From assembly GCA_027943245.1 (NCBI GenBank), contig JANDJZ010000428.1, forward strand, positions 1 to 19,284: 19,284 nucleotides of DNA, read 5' to 3'. The notes under the pieces were generated by a model. It was not told the DNA's origin. It did not search any database and saw nothing but the letters and a program-made list of their open reading frames with translations. Both the position numbers and the translations under genes were made by a program. Positions 7,667-17,551 of the stretch are shown here, one piece after another. Position 1 is the stretch's first letter; each line of letters begins with the position of its first letter. This DNA is from Acanthamoeba sp. SK_2022b (Eukaryota; Discosea; Longamoebia; Acanthamoebidae).

Positions 7667-10600
7667 TCAAGGACGAAGCTGGGCGTCGAGGTAGCCGCTC
7701 TGAGACCCAAATATCTGTGCCGTTGAGACTCCGCGCCGCCCCATGTCCTCTGGCTTCAACTCGTCGCTCACGAACATGCCATCGGGCGAGCGAGGCATGT
7801 CCAGCAGCTCGTTCCCTGCTTGTTCCTGCAAGGTATCGTCAAGCGACCAGTCACATAGCTCGGTCTCGAGGCTTTCGAAGCTGATGATCGGCTGTATGAG
7901 CTGCGGTGGGAACTCCGGTACGGCCATCGACAGCTGCTCCACAGGAAGCGTGAAGGGCCGCTGTCTGGAGTGGAAGCCTTCCGAGCGTTGCTGCTGCGGT
8001 TGCAGATGCATTTGTTGATGTTGGTGGTGCTGGTGCTGGTGCTGGTGCTGGTGCGGCTGGATGAGAGCAGAGTGGGGCTGGTAGGAGATGAAGGATAGAG
8101 AAGCTGGCACATCCGGCGGGCGGGCGTGGGAAAGCAGCTGCGGGGCCGATTGAGAGCGGGACGAGAGGAAGGGTGGTGTCTTCTGACCACCAGAGGCGAT
8201 CATGTCGTCGACTGCTTCCTCAGGCGGCTGTTGTGTTGATGGCGGCTCAGGAACGTTGACGAGGGCGTGCCCGTGCGGCAGGTACAGCCCTCCCTGGAAG
8301 GGTGGCAGCGTCGAAGTGACGACCGTGGCGGGGGCGTGTAGGCGTGGTGAGGTCGAAGCCTGTCGAGGTAGCTGTGGCGAGAGGAAGCCCACCTGGGCCA
8401 GTGAGGCCAGCGCAGCCCCAGCTCCTTGACGCGGGGCCGATCTCCGGTTGCGAGCCTTGGTGCGCGGGGACACCTTCTGGCGTGAAGTGGCAAGGTGAGG
8501 CGGAGTGGAGGACTGCGTGAGCTGGCTCAGCGCGATCTTCTGCACATTCTGCTGCGGTTGTTGCTGTTGTTGTGGCTGTGGCTGTGCTGGGAACTGAGCC
8601 AGGACAATCGGCTGCATGGCGACCGCTTGTGTGGGAGGTGGCTGCACCAGCGCGGCTACCGAAGGAAAGAAGTTGGTCTGTGGTGCGAGCGACATGGAGT
8701 CGCCTAAGAAGCGCTGTCCCGAAGAGTTGACCGAAGCTGAGGAGGGAGGGCAGGCGTTGGAGGGTGTGGGAGCAGCGGGGGCGGCCTGAGTGGCACAGGG
8801 CGGCGCTGCTTGTGGATAGCCGTGGGCGAGCTGGGAGTGGAGCCTTCGATTCTCGTCCTCCTCCTCGCGTTCTAGCACCGTCACGTACTTGTGTCGTATG
8901 AACGAAGCCGCGGCGTGCCTCTTCTCAAGAACGCCGATGGCCTCGATCAGGGCGCGCGCATATCGTCGGTCCGATTGCATGAAAATGTGAAAGAGAGAGT
9001 CGAGCGTGCACAGGGACGTGGGCTGGAAGTACTCTAGGTCGTTCTTCGCCACCTCGAACGCGTTGATAGCCCACTCGATCGTCATGTTAACGATCCCCAT
9101 CTCCCGGTAGCACTCGGCCTTTAAGGTCTTGGTCGTGAAGAGGATGAATGAGGTAATGGACGGATCGACGTAGAAGGGGCGCGACCAGAGCGACGCCGCC
9201 GGCGCCGAGGTGGAGGAACTAGTAACCTCGGCGCTATCGGTGAGGCAGAAGCGCAGCTCTTCGAACTCCTTGAGCTCCTCCTCGACCTCGTCCAGCTTCT
9301 TAACCGCTTGCGTATAGAAAATCTCCCTCTGGGATGACTCCTCCTGCTGTGGCCCGTCGATGATGAACGCCCACAGGCTCTCCGTCTGAGGCGGTACCAA
9401 TGAGCGCAAATGAGCAGCCCCACATCACGTCGTTAATCAGAGGAAAACATGATGGGAGAGGAGGGAGTGAACCTTTAGTAAGAAGCGTAGCGCTTTTTCC
9501 ATCTCGGCCGAGACCTGGACCGTGGTGAAGGGAAAAGTGTGATCCAGCGGGAGGTCCATGATGGCCCGGAGCGTCAACATGATCTGATTACGTAAATTCT
9601 CCTCCAGTTCGGGTGTCCCGTGGCTGACCAGCAGGCAGATGCACTGAATGTAGACCATCGACCGCCTGGCTTCAATCTGCTCGCACAGCTGCCAGAGCAT
9701 TACAGGAAAGACGCATGTTATGAGGTTCTCACCCTTCTCGCTTCCGCACTGCGAGGCCTTACCTTCATCGCCATCAGGAGATACTTCGACGCAACGTTCA
9801 TGTCCATGGGGTCGAGCACGTAGAACGATACTCCTAGCAGGCCTAACGCCAGCCAGTAGAGCTGATGCGTAGGTTTGCCTTGCTGACGCTACCCACATGA
9901 TATATCCCCAGACAGATTCAGCCACAAGTGTTCATATGGGGGAGAAGTGCTCACCTCTAGCAGGAATTCGGCCATCCGCAAGGCTCTCATGATCAGCTGT
10001 TCAGACACCCGCATGTCTCCCGACGTGCGAGCACCTGGTGCCGGGGGACTACGGTCAGCCGTGAGCCTACACCAGGTCAAAAGCGGTGGCCATACCCAGA
10101 GCGGCGGCCACGTAGAGACATAGAGACATTTCGGTAGGCACGGTCGGCTCCGAAGGGGAAAAGACTCGGTCTAGACTCGCCTGTGTTAGCCACTCGGGCA
10201 AGATGGGATACAGAAGCCATATCTTGTCCCGGTAGACCACCAGGAACTGCACAGACACAAAGTCAGGGCGCAACCTCGATTAGGGGAAGTTTTGGCGGCC
10301 AGTGGCTTACCTGGCCAATAGAGGGCAGTAAGCGCGGGGATTGGTTGGGGCTCACGCTCGGGGCTGGTACGCCGACTAGCGGGTGAACCTCTTGCGTCTC
10401 CCGTGGACCTAAGGAGAGAATAAGCAGAGTGTGTCACTTCACACTCCATCCATGAATAGCAGCTCACCTGCGCTGTCGGCGGGATTGGACATCTCATAGA
10501 CTCGGCTGAGGGTCTCAGGCCTGCCGCTGCTGTTGTGGACAAGAGTCCTTCGCCGTGCGATGGTCCCTAACGGAACGAAGGGACAATCTTCGCTCCCGTA

Positions 10601-11626
10601 CAGCGAGTCGCGCTCGGGTGCGCTCGAGCTGCGTCGCAGCACGCGATCCTCCTTGGACATCTTTAAGCTGCGCCGGTTCCGAGGCGTTACCGTGGGCGAG
10701 GCCGAGCCTGACGAGCCGGGGGACGACGACGACGATGATGAAGGCACGTTGACTGGAGGGTTGATGATCCATTGCTGATGTTGTTGCTGCGGTTGCACGT
10801 TGCCGGTCCCTGCGGATGTCGCGACCGAAGTCGAGCGGAAGGCAAGGACGGCGGGCGAGACCGCACGAGGGGAGGATGAGGGCGTTGTGCGTGGGGAAGA
10901 GCGAGGCGAGGTGGCGAACGAAGAGAAGCACGAGCAATACGTCGAGCCGCAATTTATGCATTGGCCAAAGGGGCCCTGTGCTTGAGGCACCCCCTGCCCC
11001 TGCGCACTTCCAGCCGAGAGGGGCAGCATGCCGAAGCCGCCCTTGCTGTCACTCTCCGAATAGGGGATGGGGTGTTCCATGATCCACCCAGAGTCTGAGT
11101 AGAGAGGCAGATGTGTGTTGGAGAACGACGAGCTACGGCTGCCGTCGCCGTTACGCCCCGGAGAGGGCTGGCGCGGAGAAGGCGGCGAGTTGCAGAAGGT
11201 CCACTTCTCCCATCGATACTGCGGTCGCTTCCCCGTGGCTGGCGACGAAGATAAGGCTGGCGATGTTGACGAAGGCAAAGACGTAGAGGAGAGAGGCGAC
11301 TGGGGAAGAACAGCAGGGGTCCTGCTGATCCCAACAGCCCCGACGTTGATGTTGTTGAGTTCGCAAACTTCAGTATGGGCAACCTTCATCTCTCTGCTTG
11401 GGTCCTCGCGCAGAGGGGCGCCGGGAGGATGAGGGGAGGAGCAGGAGGAATTGAAGAGGGGTGAGGGAAGAAATAGTCTTCCTCCTTCTTCAGCGGCACC
11501 GCGCGGGACTCGCAGGAGCGGCTGCTGCGGAGGAACTACAAGATGCACCTCTCCGTGCTGCTCTCCTTCTTTTTTAGGCTTGGGTTTTTTTAAGGGGAAG
11601 GCCTTCCGCAGGCGTTTTGCGATCAT
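7667..11626 (-). CDS. Ser/Pro/Gln-rich protein with fungal-TF middle-homology-like region
   Basis: Exons (minus) 11626-10468, 10408-10311, 10246-10096, 10034-9955, 9882-9763, 9688-9473 and 9385-7667 encode about 1180 residues. The start is the ATG of MIAKRLRKAF, followed by a Lys-rich stretch that could be a nuclear localisation signal. Residues 1-386 are low-complexity Ser/Pro/Thr, with one cysteine cluster C-x2-C-x4-C-x-C (CINCGSTYCSC, about 219-229). Exons 2-6 form a helical region: FLVVYRDKIWLLYPILPEW, then CLYVAAALGA joined across intron 10035-10095, then LYWLALGLLGVSFYVLDP. This resembles the 'PilH...lyaalGA' pattern of fungal_trans/MHR domains of Zn2Cys6 regulators. Exon 7 adds more helices, a KKLDEVEEELKEFEEL coiled coil, and long Gln/His/Pro-rich tails. 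No Zn2Cys6 cluster is seen, so transcription-factor function is tentative. The last exon may hold unseen introns. Confidence 0.65.
8021..8054 (-). repeat. His-Gln coding repeat
   Basis: GGTGCT hexamers on the + strand encode alternating His and Gln in the C-terminal tail of the large Ser/Pro/Gln-rich protein. A second Gln-rich coding stretch lies at about 8553-8590. Length variation between strains is likely. Confidence 0.85.
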
Positions 11627-11850
11627 TCCACCGTGGGGGGGGGAGGTCACACGTGTAGGCAAGGTTGGATAGAGAAGGGAGGGTCGCTCGATTCAGAGAG
11701 CCCACGCCACTTCAGGCCCCTTGATGGACCTAGGCGATCCACAGAGCGTCCCACCTGCGCAGCGAGCGAGAGCACATGAGTGGGGGGAAGGATTTAAGAA
11801 ACTGTTGTGGCTAAACGTTTACACAACAAAACACAAAGGAGCCAGCGCAG

Positions 11851-14345
11851 TCATATGTACCAAGGCATGCTCGCGCCCATCTCTACGTGATAGTGCCAGG
11901 CGCGTCGGTAGAGGCCTACCAGCATGCCGTGACCAACGATGAGCATGGACCTGTGCCCCAGAGAGAAGAGGAAAATAGAAAAGGGGTCAAGTCAACCTAC
12001 GGTCTGTGCCCAAGGCGACAGGGGGGCCAAACGCGGCAGGGGAGTCGCGACGTACCACATGAACACATTCCAACCGTTCCAGCCACGGAATGAAGACGTC
12101 AAGTACACAAACAGCACTGCAGGAACGGGGGGGGTAGGTGACTTCATGGCCTCACAAGACAGAAAGAAGAACTGCAGGAAAGCTTACCTCCGGGAACCGA
12201 GAACATGAGCAGGAGCACCGGTTTCCAGAACCCCAGCGCGCAGGCGATGATGTACTGTTGAAAGAGAGAGAGAGAGAGAAAGGGATATCGAGTCGCGTTT
12301 TGGATTTCATGTCAGTCCAACACCAATTCTTTCACGGGTGATAGGCACGTTGTTCAGTCCTTGATACAAATGGCCGAGGTACCTCATGCGCGATTGCCGA
12401 GAGCAGGAAGGTGGCCCACATGGCGCCGTTGGTGGAGAGGTTCAGCGTTTCCTTGCACTCCAGGAAAATGTGTCTGTGCAGGAAGTTGTGGACCACCGAG
12501 TTCCACTTCCTGTAGTACTGCGACCAGCCGGTGGCGTTCCACCAGTCGGTGTAGAACTGTCGGTCGGCGAAGCGGGTGACCTCTGCCCAGGCATTGAACC
12601 ACGAGTGCAGCAGGCCGTAGAAGGCCATCAATGCGACGGCCTTAGGGGGGGGAGACTGGAGTGAGATGTTGCAACCATCACAAGGCCTCACCGGGCAGCG
12701 ATCGCCCAGTACGTACCGTGCCGGGCATCATGACCTTGAAGATGCCAAGGACGAGGGACTGGTAGTCGCCATCCATCTCCTGGAAGTAGGGCATGCAGTA
12801 CCGCGCGAAGATGGCGTATGTATAGAGCACGGTCATGATAGCCTCGAAGAAGGTCGCAATCACGAACCTAACGCGTTTTAACACACACCACACACCACAC
12901 ACCACACACCACACCACACACCACACACCACACACCACACACCACACACCACACACCACACACCACACACCACACATCGCAGGCTCAGTCCCATCTTTGA
13001 AATAACAATCGCCAGGAGAGCCTGCGCGTACCCCCATCGAACGGTCTTGTTGCGCGGGTAGCTGATCTGGTAGACTAGGGTAGGCACCCATAGGAAATAG
13101 AAGTACCCCGAGTACGTTACGTTGCGCGGGTAGACCTGTACATTCGGGTCGGTCGAGCCGGCCGCCTTGTCTCGCCGCAATGATCTGATCAAAGTTCAAC
13201 AACAGAGCGGCAAAGTGTGAGGCGGATTCCGTCAAGATGAGTGAGCCGAGTGGTGGAGGAGGAGATACCGATTCACCATGAGGTAGGAGTGCATCTTCAT
13301 CCACAACCGCATGGTCTCGCACATGATGAAGAAACTGGTGGCCGGCGGGAAGTTAAAGGCGCGGATGTACCGTGGCACGTATGTGAAAAGGGCCGCCGAG
13401 AGGAGAATGTAACAGGGGTACGCGATGCGAGGGGAGAGGTGCTGGTTCACGATGGCCTTCTGGAGGAAGGGCGCGCTGAAGGAGTAGACGAACATCACGA
13501 CCCACAGCGCCATCGCGTGATCCATCTGTCCAAACGACCAGAAGAAGAGCGAGAAATCTGGAGTTGCGAACGCAAGAGAAAGAGGAGGAGGAGAGGTGAG
13601 TTGTATGGTCATGGACGGACAAAAAAGAAAGGCGCCACACTACGAGGCGAGGGATACGCGGTACCGAGGATGACTCCACTCTCAAAGTAATTGTAGAGGA
13701 GCGTGTTGGCGATGGCGATGAGGAGCACCGAGATCCAGATGTTTTTCACTGCGGAGATGTTGTGTGATCAGCACCGGTGGCGAAACAACTTCCTCCTTAG
13801 CGGGGCTCGTGTCGCCTGCGATGTCGGTGACTTCCAGGGAGGCGCACCCGTCTTAAAGTGGGATATCTTGAGTAGCTCGCTCATCGCCGAAATGCGCGGG
13901 AAGTGTGTTTGATATTTGCTCTGCTGCCTAGGATTCTCCAGCATGGCATTGAGCTTGTGCTCGATGCGCTCTGCCGTTACGTCATCGGCGCCGAAGTCGT
14001 CTGCCGCAGGCTGGCCGTTCCGACAGATGGTCTCACGTGAGCACACTACGTCACGCACGAGGTGAATGGTAGTATATATATACACACATATATTACCTCT
14101 CTTGATTCGTTGGCCCTAGGCAGCCGTGACGAATCCCTCGACTGATTCTCGTGTTTCGGCGATACTGCCGCGCCATCTCTGTGTTTCCTGTTGCTTGGGA
14201 GCGGCGATGAGGGAGCGGAGAGGGGCTGTTTCGCCCGTCTCTCCACCTTCTCGAGCAGCCGCATCGTTAACCGTTGATTGAGCGGAGCCGATAGGATGTC
14301 CAACTGCGCCTGATCGAGTTGCCGCCACCAACATAGGTGCGTCAT
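11851..14345 (-). CDS. SOAT1: Sterol O-acyltransferase (ACAT/SOAT, MBOAT superfamily)
   Basis: Ten exons (minus): 14345-14097, 14031-13848, 13748-13665, 13557-13269, 13184-12969, 12867-12717, 12640-12383, 12254-12188, 12116-12056 and 11950-11851. They encode 552 residues, the size of human SOAT1 (550). The signature FYTDWWN is at 420-426, followed by SQYYRKWNSVVH and the catalytic-type His in IAHEY (H476, the HE/Y junction made by splicing). Multiple membrane spans start with WISVLLIAIANTLLY. The N-terminal ~150 residues are hydrophilic and cytosolic. The enzyme esterifies sterols with fatty acyl-CoA in the ER; DGAT1-type activity on diacylglycerol is the alternative, but the region around YYRKWN and the C-terminus (WNVFMW...YRRAWHYH) is closer to SOAT. 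The donor of exon 5 lies inside a minisatellite, so that edge is uncertain. The ATG at 14345 has in-frame stops (TGATGA) just upstream. Confidence 0.85.
12261..12279 (-). repeat. (GA)n microsatellite in SOAT intron
   Basis: About nine GA units on the + strand, (CT)n on the sense strand, lie a few bases before the acceptor tcaacag|TAC at 12255. They form the pyrimidine tract of this intron. Confidence 0.9.
12881..12976 (-). repeat. (CCACACA)n minisatellite spanning a SOAT 5' splice site
   Basis: A 96-bp array of a 7-bp unit (ccacaca), with one shortened 5-bp copy, fills almost the whole of SOAT intron 12868-12968 and reaches into exon 5. On the sense strand it is (TGTGTGG)n, so it holds many GT dinucleotides. 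The first in-phase one (exon ending at 12969) gives a 101-nt intron. Confidence 0.9.
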
Positions 14346-15095
14346 AGGTCATCAAGATCTGGCAAATGGGCTGCCTTGCGAGAAAGAGAAAGAGAAAGAG
14401 AAAGAGAGCGAGAGAATGATCGGGATGCGGTACTTTGGTTTCTTCGAGTGAAGATATGGCCTTACACCCAACAAGCTTGAGGATCTGATTATCGCCCTTG
14501 TCCAATATCAGGCTCATTGGTGTTTGTCCGTTGTTGTCCCTCAGATGCACCTGCATACCGAACCACAGAAGCGCAGGGTTAACCGCCGGTGGCGCGTAGA
14601 ACAACCAGCCTCCCCACACACACACACACACACACGCCTTTGTTTGGGAGGGAAAGCCGACCTCAGCACCACGGCCTAGCAAGAGAGCTACCATAGTGGA
14701 GTCGGATGCCGTCACGGCCAGGTGCAGAGCCGTTCGCTGGTGGAGGGAGTGGGATAGAAAAGAATAACAGTAATTTATATAAAAGAATAAAACAAAAACA
14801 AAATAAAACCTTCATTTCTGGCCACCTGAAGCGCCAAAGCGTACGTTTTCGTCCTGAGGGTTGGCCCAGTTGATGTTGACGTCTTCCTTCTCGAGCAAAC
14901 TTATCACTTGAAAAAGATTTTTCTCTTTGATGGCGATTTGCAGAGCCTGTTACAGAGACCATGTTACCAACCACGTATCGCAGTTGCAAAATCACCGGAG
15001 CAGCAAGGATGTCGTACCAGTTCATGCTCTGGAGTAGGGCCATCAAACACGTCACTCAACGCGTCATCGAGCGAATCGAGCCCGGGCGATTGCAT
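14342..15095 (-). CDS. Small ankyrin-repeat protein
   Basis: Exons (minus) 15095-15018, 14946-14845, 14736-14662, 14550-14466 and 14370-14342 encode 122 residues. Ankyrin consensus is clear once spliced: ALQIAIKEKNLFQVISLLEK...VNINWANPQDEN, then RTALHLAVTASDSTMVALLLGRGAEV, then HLRDNNGQTPMSLILDKGDNQILKL, so about three repeats. The ATG at 15095 (MQSPGLDSLDDAL) is the first in-frame Met; the frame is open further upstream, so extra N-terminal sequence cannot be excluded. The last intron, donor T|gtaagg at 14465, ends in a (CT/CTTT)n tract before the acceptor at 14371. The TGA stop at 14344-14342 overlaps the ATG of the SOAT gene. Ankyrin repeats bind proteins; the partner is unknown. Confidence 0.7.
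14380..14416 (-). repeat. (GAAA)n/(GA)n repeat in ankyrin-gene intron
   Basis: Agaaag-type units on the + strand, read as (CTTT/CT)n on the sense strand, lie directly before the acceptor at 14371 and form an extended pyrimidine tract. Confidence 0.9.
14615..14635 (-). repeat. (CA)n microsatellite in ankyrin-gene intron
   Basis: About ten CA units on the + strand, (TG)n on the sense strand, in intron 14551-14661. Confidence 0.9.
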
Positions 15096-15448
15096 GTCGT
15101 TTCTGAGAAGAAGCAACAATGTCGAGGACCTAGCTCTTGAAGACTTCGCCACGCCGGCGTTGTACAGCACTGGCAGTTTTTTCTTGTAGCTGTGCAGATG
15201 TCTCACAGTTCGTGTTGGGGGGGTTGTCCAGCGATGCAAAAAAGAAACCGCCGAGATGATCAGAGAAATGTTTCGCGCGCAGCCTTAGCGCCAATGGAAA
15301 TTTTAGCGGAACTCATGACCGGCCTAAAGAGAGAAAGACACGATATCTGTAGTGGTACTCCGAAGCCTGTGTGGCCAACCGATCCAGATGGCCCAGACTC
15401 GCGTGTCAGACATAAGCGCTAGGCGGAAGCGATGCGTGTCCACGGCTG
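15096..15448. other. Intergenic interval between ankyrin and F-box/LRR genes
   Basis: This 353-nt interval should hold the 3' end of the F-box/LRR transcript and the promoter or 5' UTR of the ankyrin gene. A frame open upstream of the ankyrin Met runs to about 15239, preceded by an acceptor-like sequence (tctgcacag, about 15192-15200). A further 5' exon is therefore possible, but no joinable ATG exon was found: the ATG at 15316 meets a stop after 18 codons. No RNA gene or repeat was seen. Confidence 0.6.
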
Positions 15449-16047
15449 TCATGGCACACAACACCGCTCCGGGAGGCTCCACTCGCCACGCACGATTCGG
15501 AGCTTGGGTCGCCGGCGCTTCTCGGCTCGCTGCTCCCCGCTTGGGCTGCGCCCGATCCACGCCACTCCCCCCGTGACCGTGCGCGACCGGCCATCCGTGG
15601 AGTCCTCCTCTTGATCATCGCCAGGCTGGGTCTGCGCTTCCTTCTCCTCCACCACCGTGCGGCCTTGGTGGCTGTTGCTCTCATCGAGGATCGTCAAGCC
15701 CGAGTCCCAAGCGTCGAAAGTGATGAGATCGCAGCCCTGGCAGTAGAGCTCAGTGAGCCCGGAGGGCAGCACCTGGTACGCGTAGTCCGATATGTGGAAG
15801 CAGAAGGACACGTCCAACACCTTGAGGTGTCGCGGCAGGACGGCGACGTCGTTATCGGCAAGGCAATATATGCGCGAAAGCGAGAGGGTGTGCAGGCGCG
15901 GCAGGGACTGGAGGTAGGCAAAGGCTGAGTAGGTGGCGATCGAAGGCGAGGACGGGAAGTAGGAGTAATAGGGCCCCGATGATGTGAACGGGTTCTGTTG
16001 GCTGTAGAGACTCCCAAGGCGCCAGCACGCCTTCAGGTCGAGTATTT

Positions 16048-16088
<41 letters not shown>

Positions 16089-17330
16089 GTTTGAGACTGG
16101 CTGGGTAGGGCCTGGTAAGAGCGTGCGCCCTGTCAGTCGGGAGCCTACCCAAGTTCTTCAGGTGGGGCAATAGCCGTAAAGCGTTGGCGTTGATGTCGTG
16201 CACCTGCGATAGAGAGGTAGAGAGCCGTTGGCCAAAATCTGGATGACAATCTGACTGATACGCGATTTGGGGGAGCAGAATGAGTACCCCGCACAGGTTG
16301 AGAATGGTGAGCGTCGTCGGCAGGTAGCGCAGGATCTGGTTGCTGAGTTCAAAGCATTTGGACAGATCCATGTGCCGCAGTCGCGGCAGCTCTGCGCACA
16401 GGGCCTTGACTGCGGACCACGCGATCATCAGGTGAGCCACACGCAAACGTGCATGTGGCGGCTGTTGGTAGAGATACCTACCTTGATCGTCATTCAGTCC
16501 TTCGCTGTTCTCCATGGAGAGGTGCCGAAGGTTCTCGGGAAAGAGAGTGAACCTCGAGTGCTCGTCTGACGCGTAGAACGTGAAGCCACGCAGGTTGCCA
16601 TTCACCAACGAGACCGAGGTCAGGTGGGGAAAGTTCACACGGATATGCATCAGCGTGTCCAATATTTGGCCTAGGCATTGTTGCCAATTGTGCACACAAC
16701 ACCGAGTACGCCATTACCGAGCTCAGTTGTTTCGTCTTGGAGTCGCTGATCTAGCGGAGATAAAAAGAGTTGAGGTGCACCCGAGAAAGGTTTACCTTGA
16801 TCCAACTTGGCGGCATCAATGCGAAAGGCCGTGCGATGCGGCAGCGCCGTTCGGCGCATCGATTTGCACACACCGCACACGGCAGCTAAGGATGAGGGAT
16901 CGCAATGCGACAAGATCTTATCCCACATCTCGTTCGGCAGACTTGGCATGAGCTTCTTGGCCACCCACTTGTCTGCTGGCTGCACTATAGTGGTCGTCCG
17001 CTTCTTCTTTCTTCGTGTTTCGTTCTGCCTGCGTTTGCCTCCTACGTCAGGGCTCCTTCCCACGGCCCGACGGTGGTCCACCTCGCCGCCTTCTCTTTCG
17101 CCTCTGTCTGTATCGTCCGGGCGTCCATGAACCTTTCCAAAAGAAAGCAGCTGCTGGCAAACGGCTCCATGGCCCTCCTGGCCACAAGAAGAAGAAGAAG
17201 AGGGTCTTCGAAGGCGATGCTCGGGTGGAGGTGCCGCTCGCTGCATGGGGTTTCGGTGTATGTATGGACACTCGCCCCCGCGTTGACATCCTCGTGGCGA
17301 GTTGAAGAATTTGCACGTCACGCTGTGCAT
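15449..17330 (-). CDS. CCCH zinc finger + F-box + leucine-rich repeat protein
   Basis: Exons (minus) 17330-16796, 16670-16482, 16409-16288, 16203-16149 and 16047-15449 encode 499 residues. The N-terminus has a C-x8-C-x5-C-x3-H finger (C6, C15, C21, H25), the RNA-binding CCCH type. A basic, Ser-rich linker follows (RRKKKR), then an F-box (SLPNEMWDKILSHC, about 129-170) that would dock to Skp1 in an SCF ubiquitin ligase. From about 179 on there are leucine-rich repeats: FPHLTSVSLVNGN, LPRLRHMDLSKC, LTILNLCGVHDINA, LEILDLKACW, LPRLHTLSLSRIYC, LKVLDVSFCFHISDYA. Splicing out the 84-nt intron 16204-16287 joins NLCG to VHDINANALRLLP and restores LRR spacing; because 84 is a multiple of three, retention would keep the frame. 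The C-terminus is charged low complexity. LRRs would select substrate; targets are unknown. Confidence 0.8.
16051..16086 (-). repeat. (CA)18 microsatellite at a 3' splice site
   Basis: Eighteen CA units on the + strand, so (TG)18 on the sense strand, end directly at the acceptor CAG of intron 16048-16148 in the F-box/LRR gene. The usual pyrimidine tract is replaced by TG repeats. Confidence 0.95.
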
Positions 17331-17551
17331 CTTATTAATCTTGGCCACCTCCTGCTCTTTTCGGTCTATTCTCGCGCAAAGATACCCACTGGTGGTGTGT
17401 GGACGAGTCGACAGAAAAGAACGTCGCACTCTGCTGTGACGCGAGTCGCGTTGCAGATACTACGCAGCACTGGCGAGAGGAAGGGACAGCGACCTACCGT
17501 CTCACCTATGAACGCCCTCGAACTGCCGATCGACGCTACCCCGTCTCTCTC

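Noticed and set aside
10939..10971. Possible Zn2Cys6 DNA-binding domain
   Set aside because: Only four cysteines (C-x2-C-x4-C-x-C) are present, without the basic residues and second C-x2-C pair of the fungal motif.
12881..12976. Possible CRISPR-like array or telomeric repeat
   Set aside because: The units are 7 bp with no spacers and lie inside an intron of a eukaryotic gene. The unit is not a standard telomere repeat.
14116..14341. Ankyrin gene continuing in the frame MTYDAPMLVAATRSG
   Set aside because: The alternative frame over the same DNA splices cleanly (GAG|gtaata at 14097) into the SOAT gene, whereas this frame has no domain or downstream exon.
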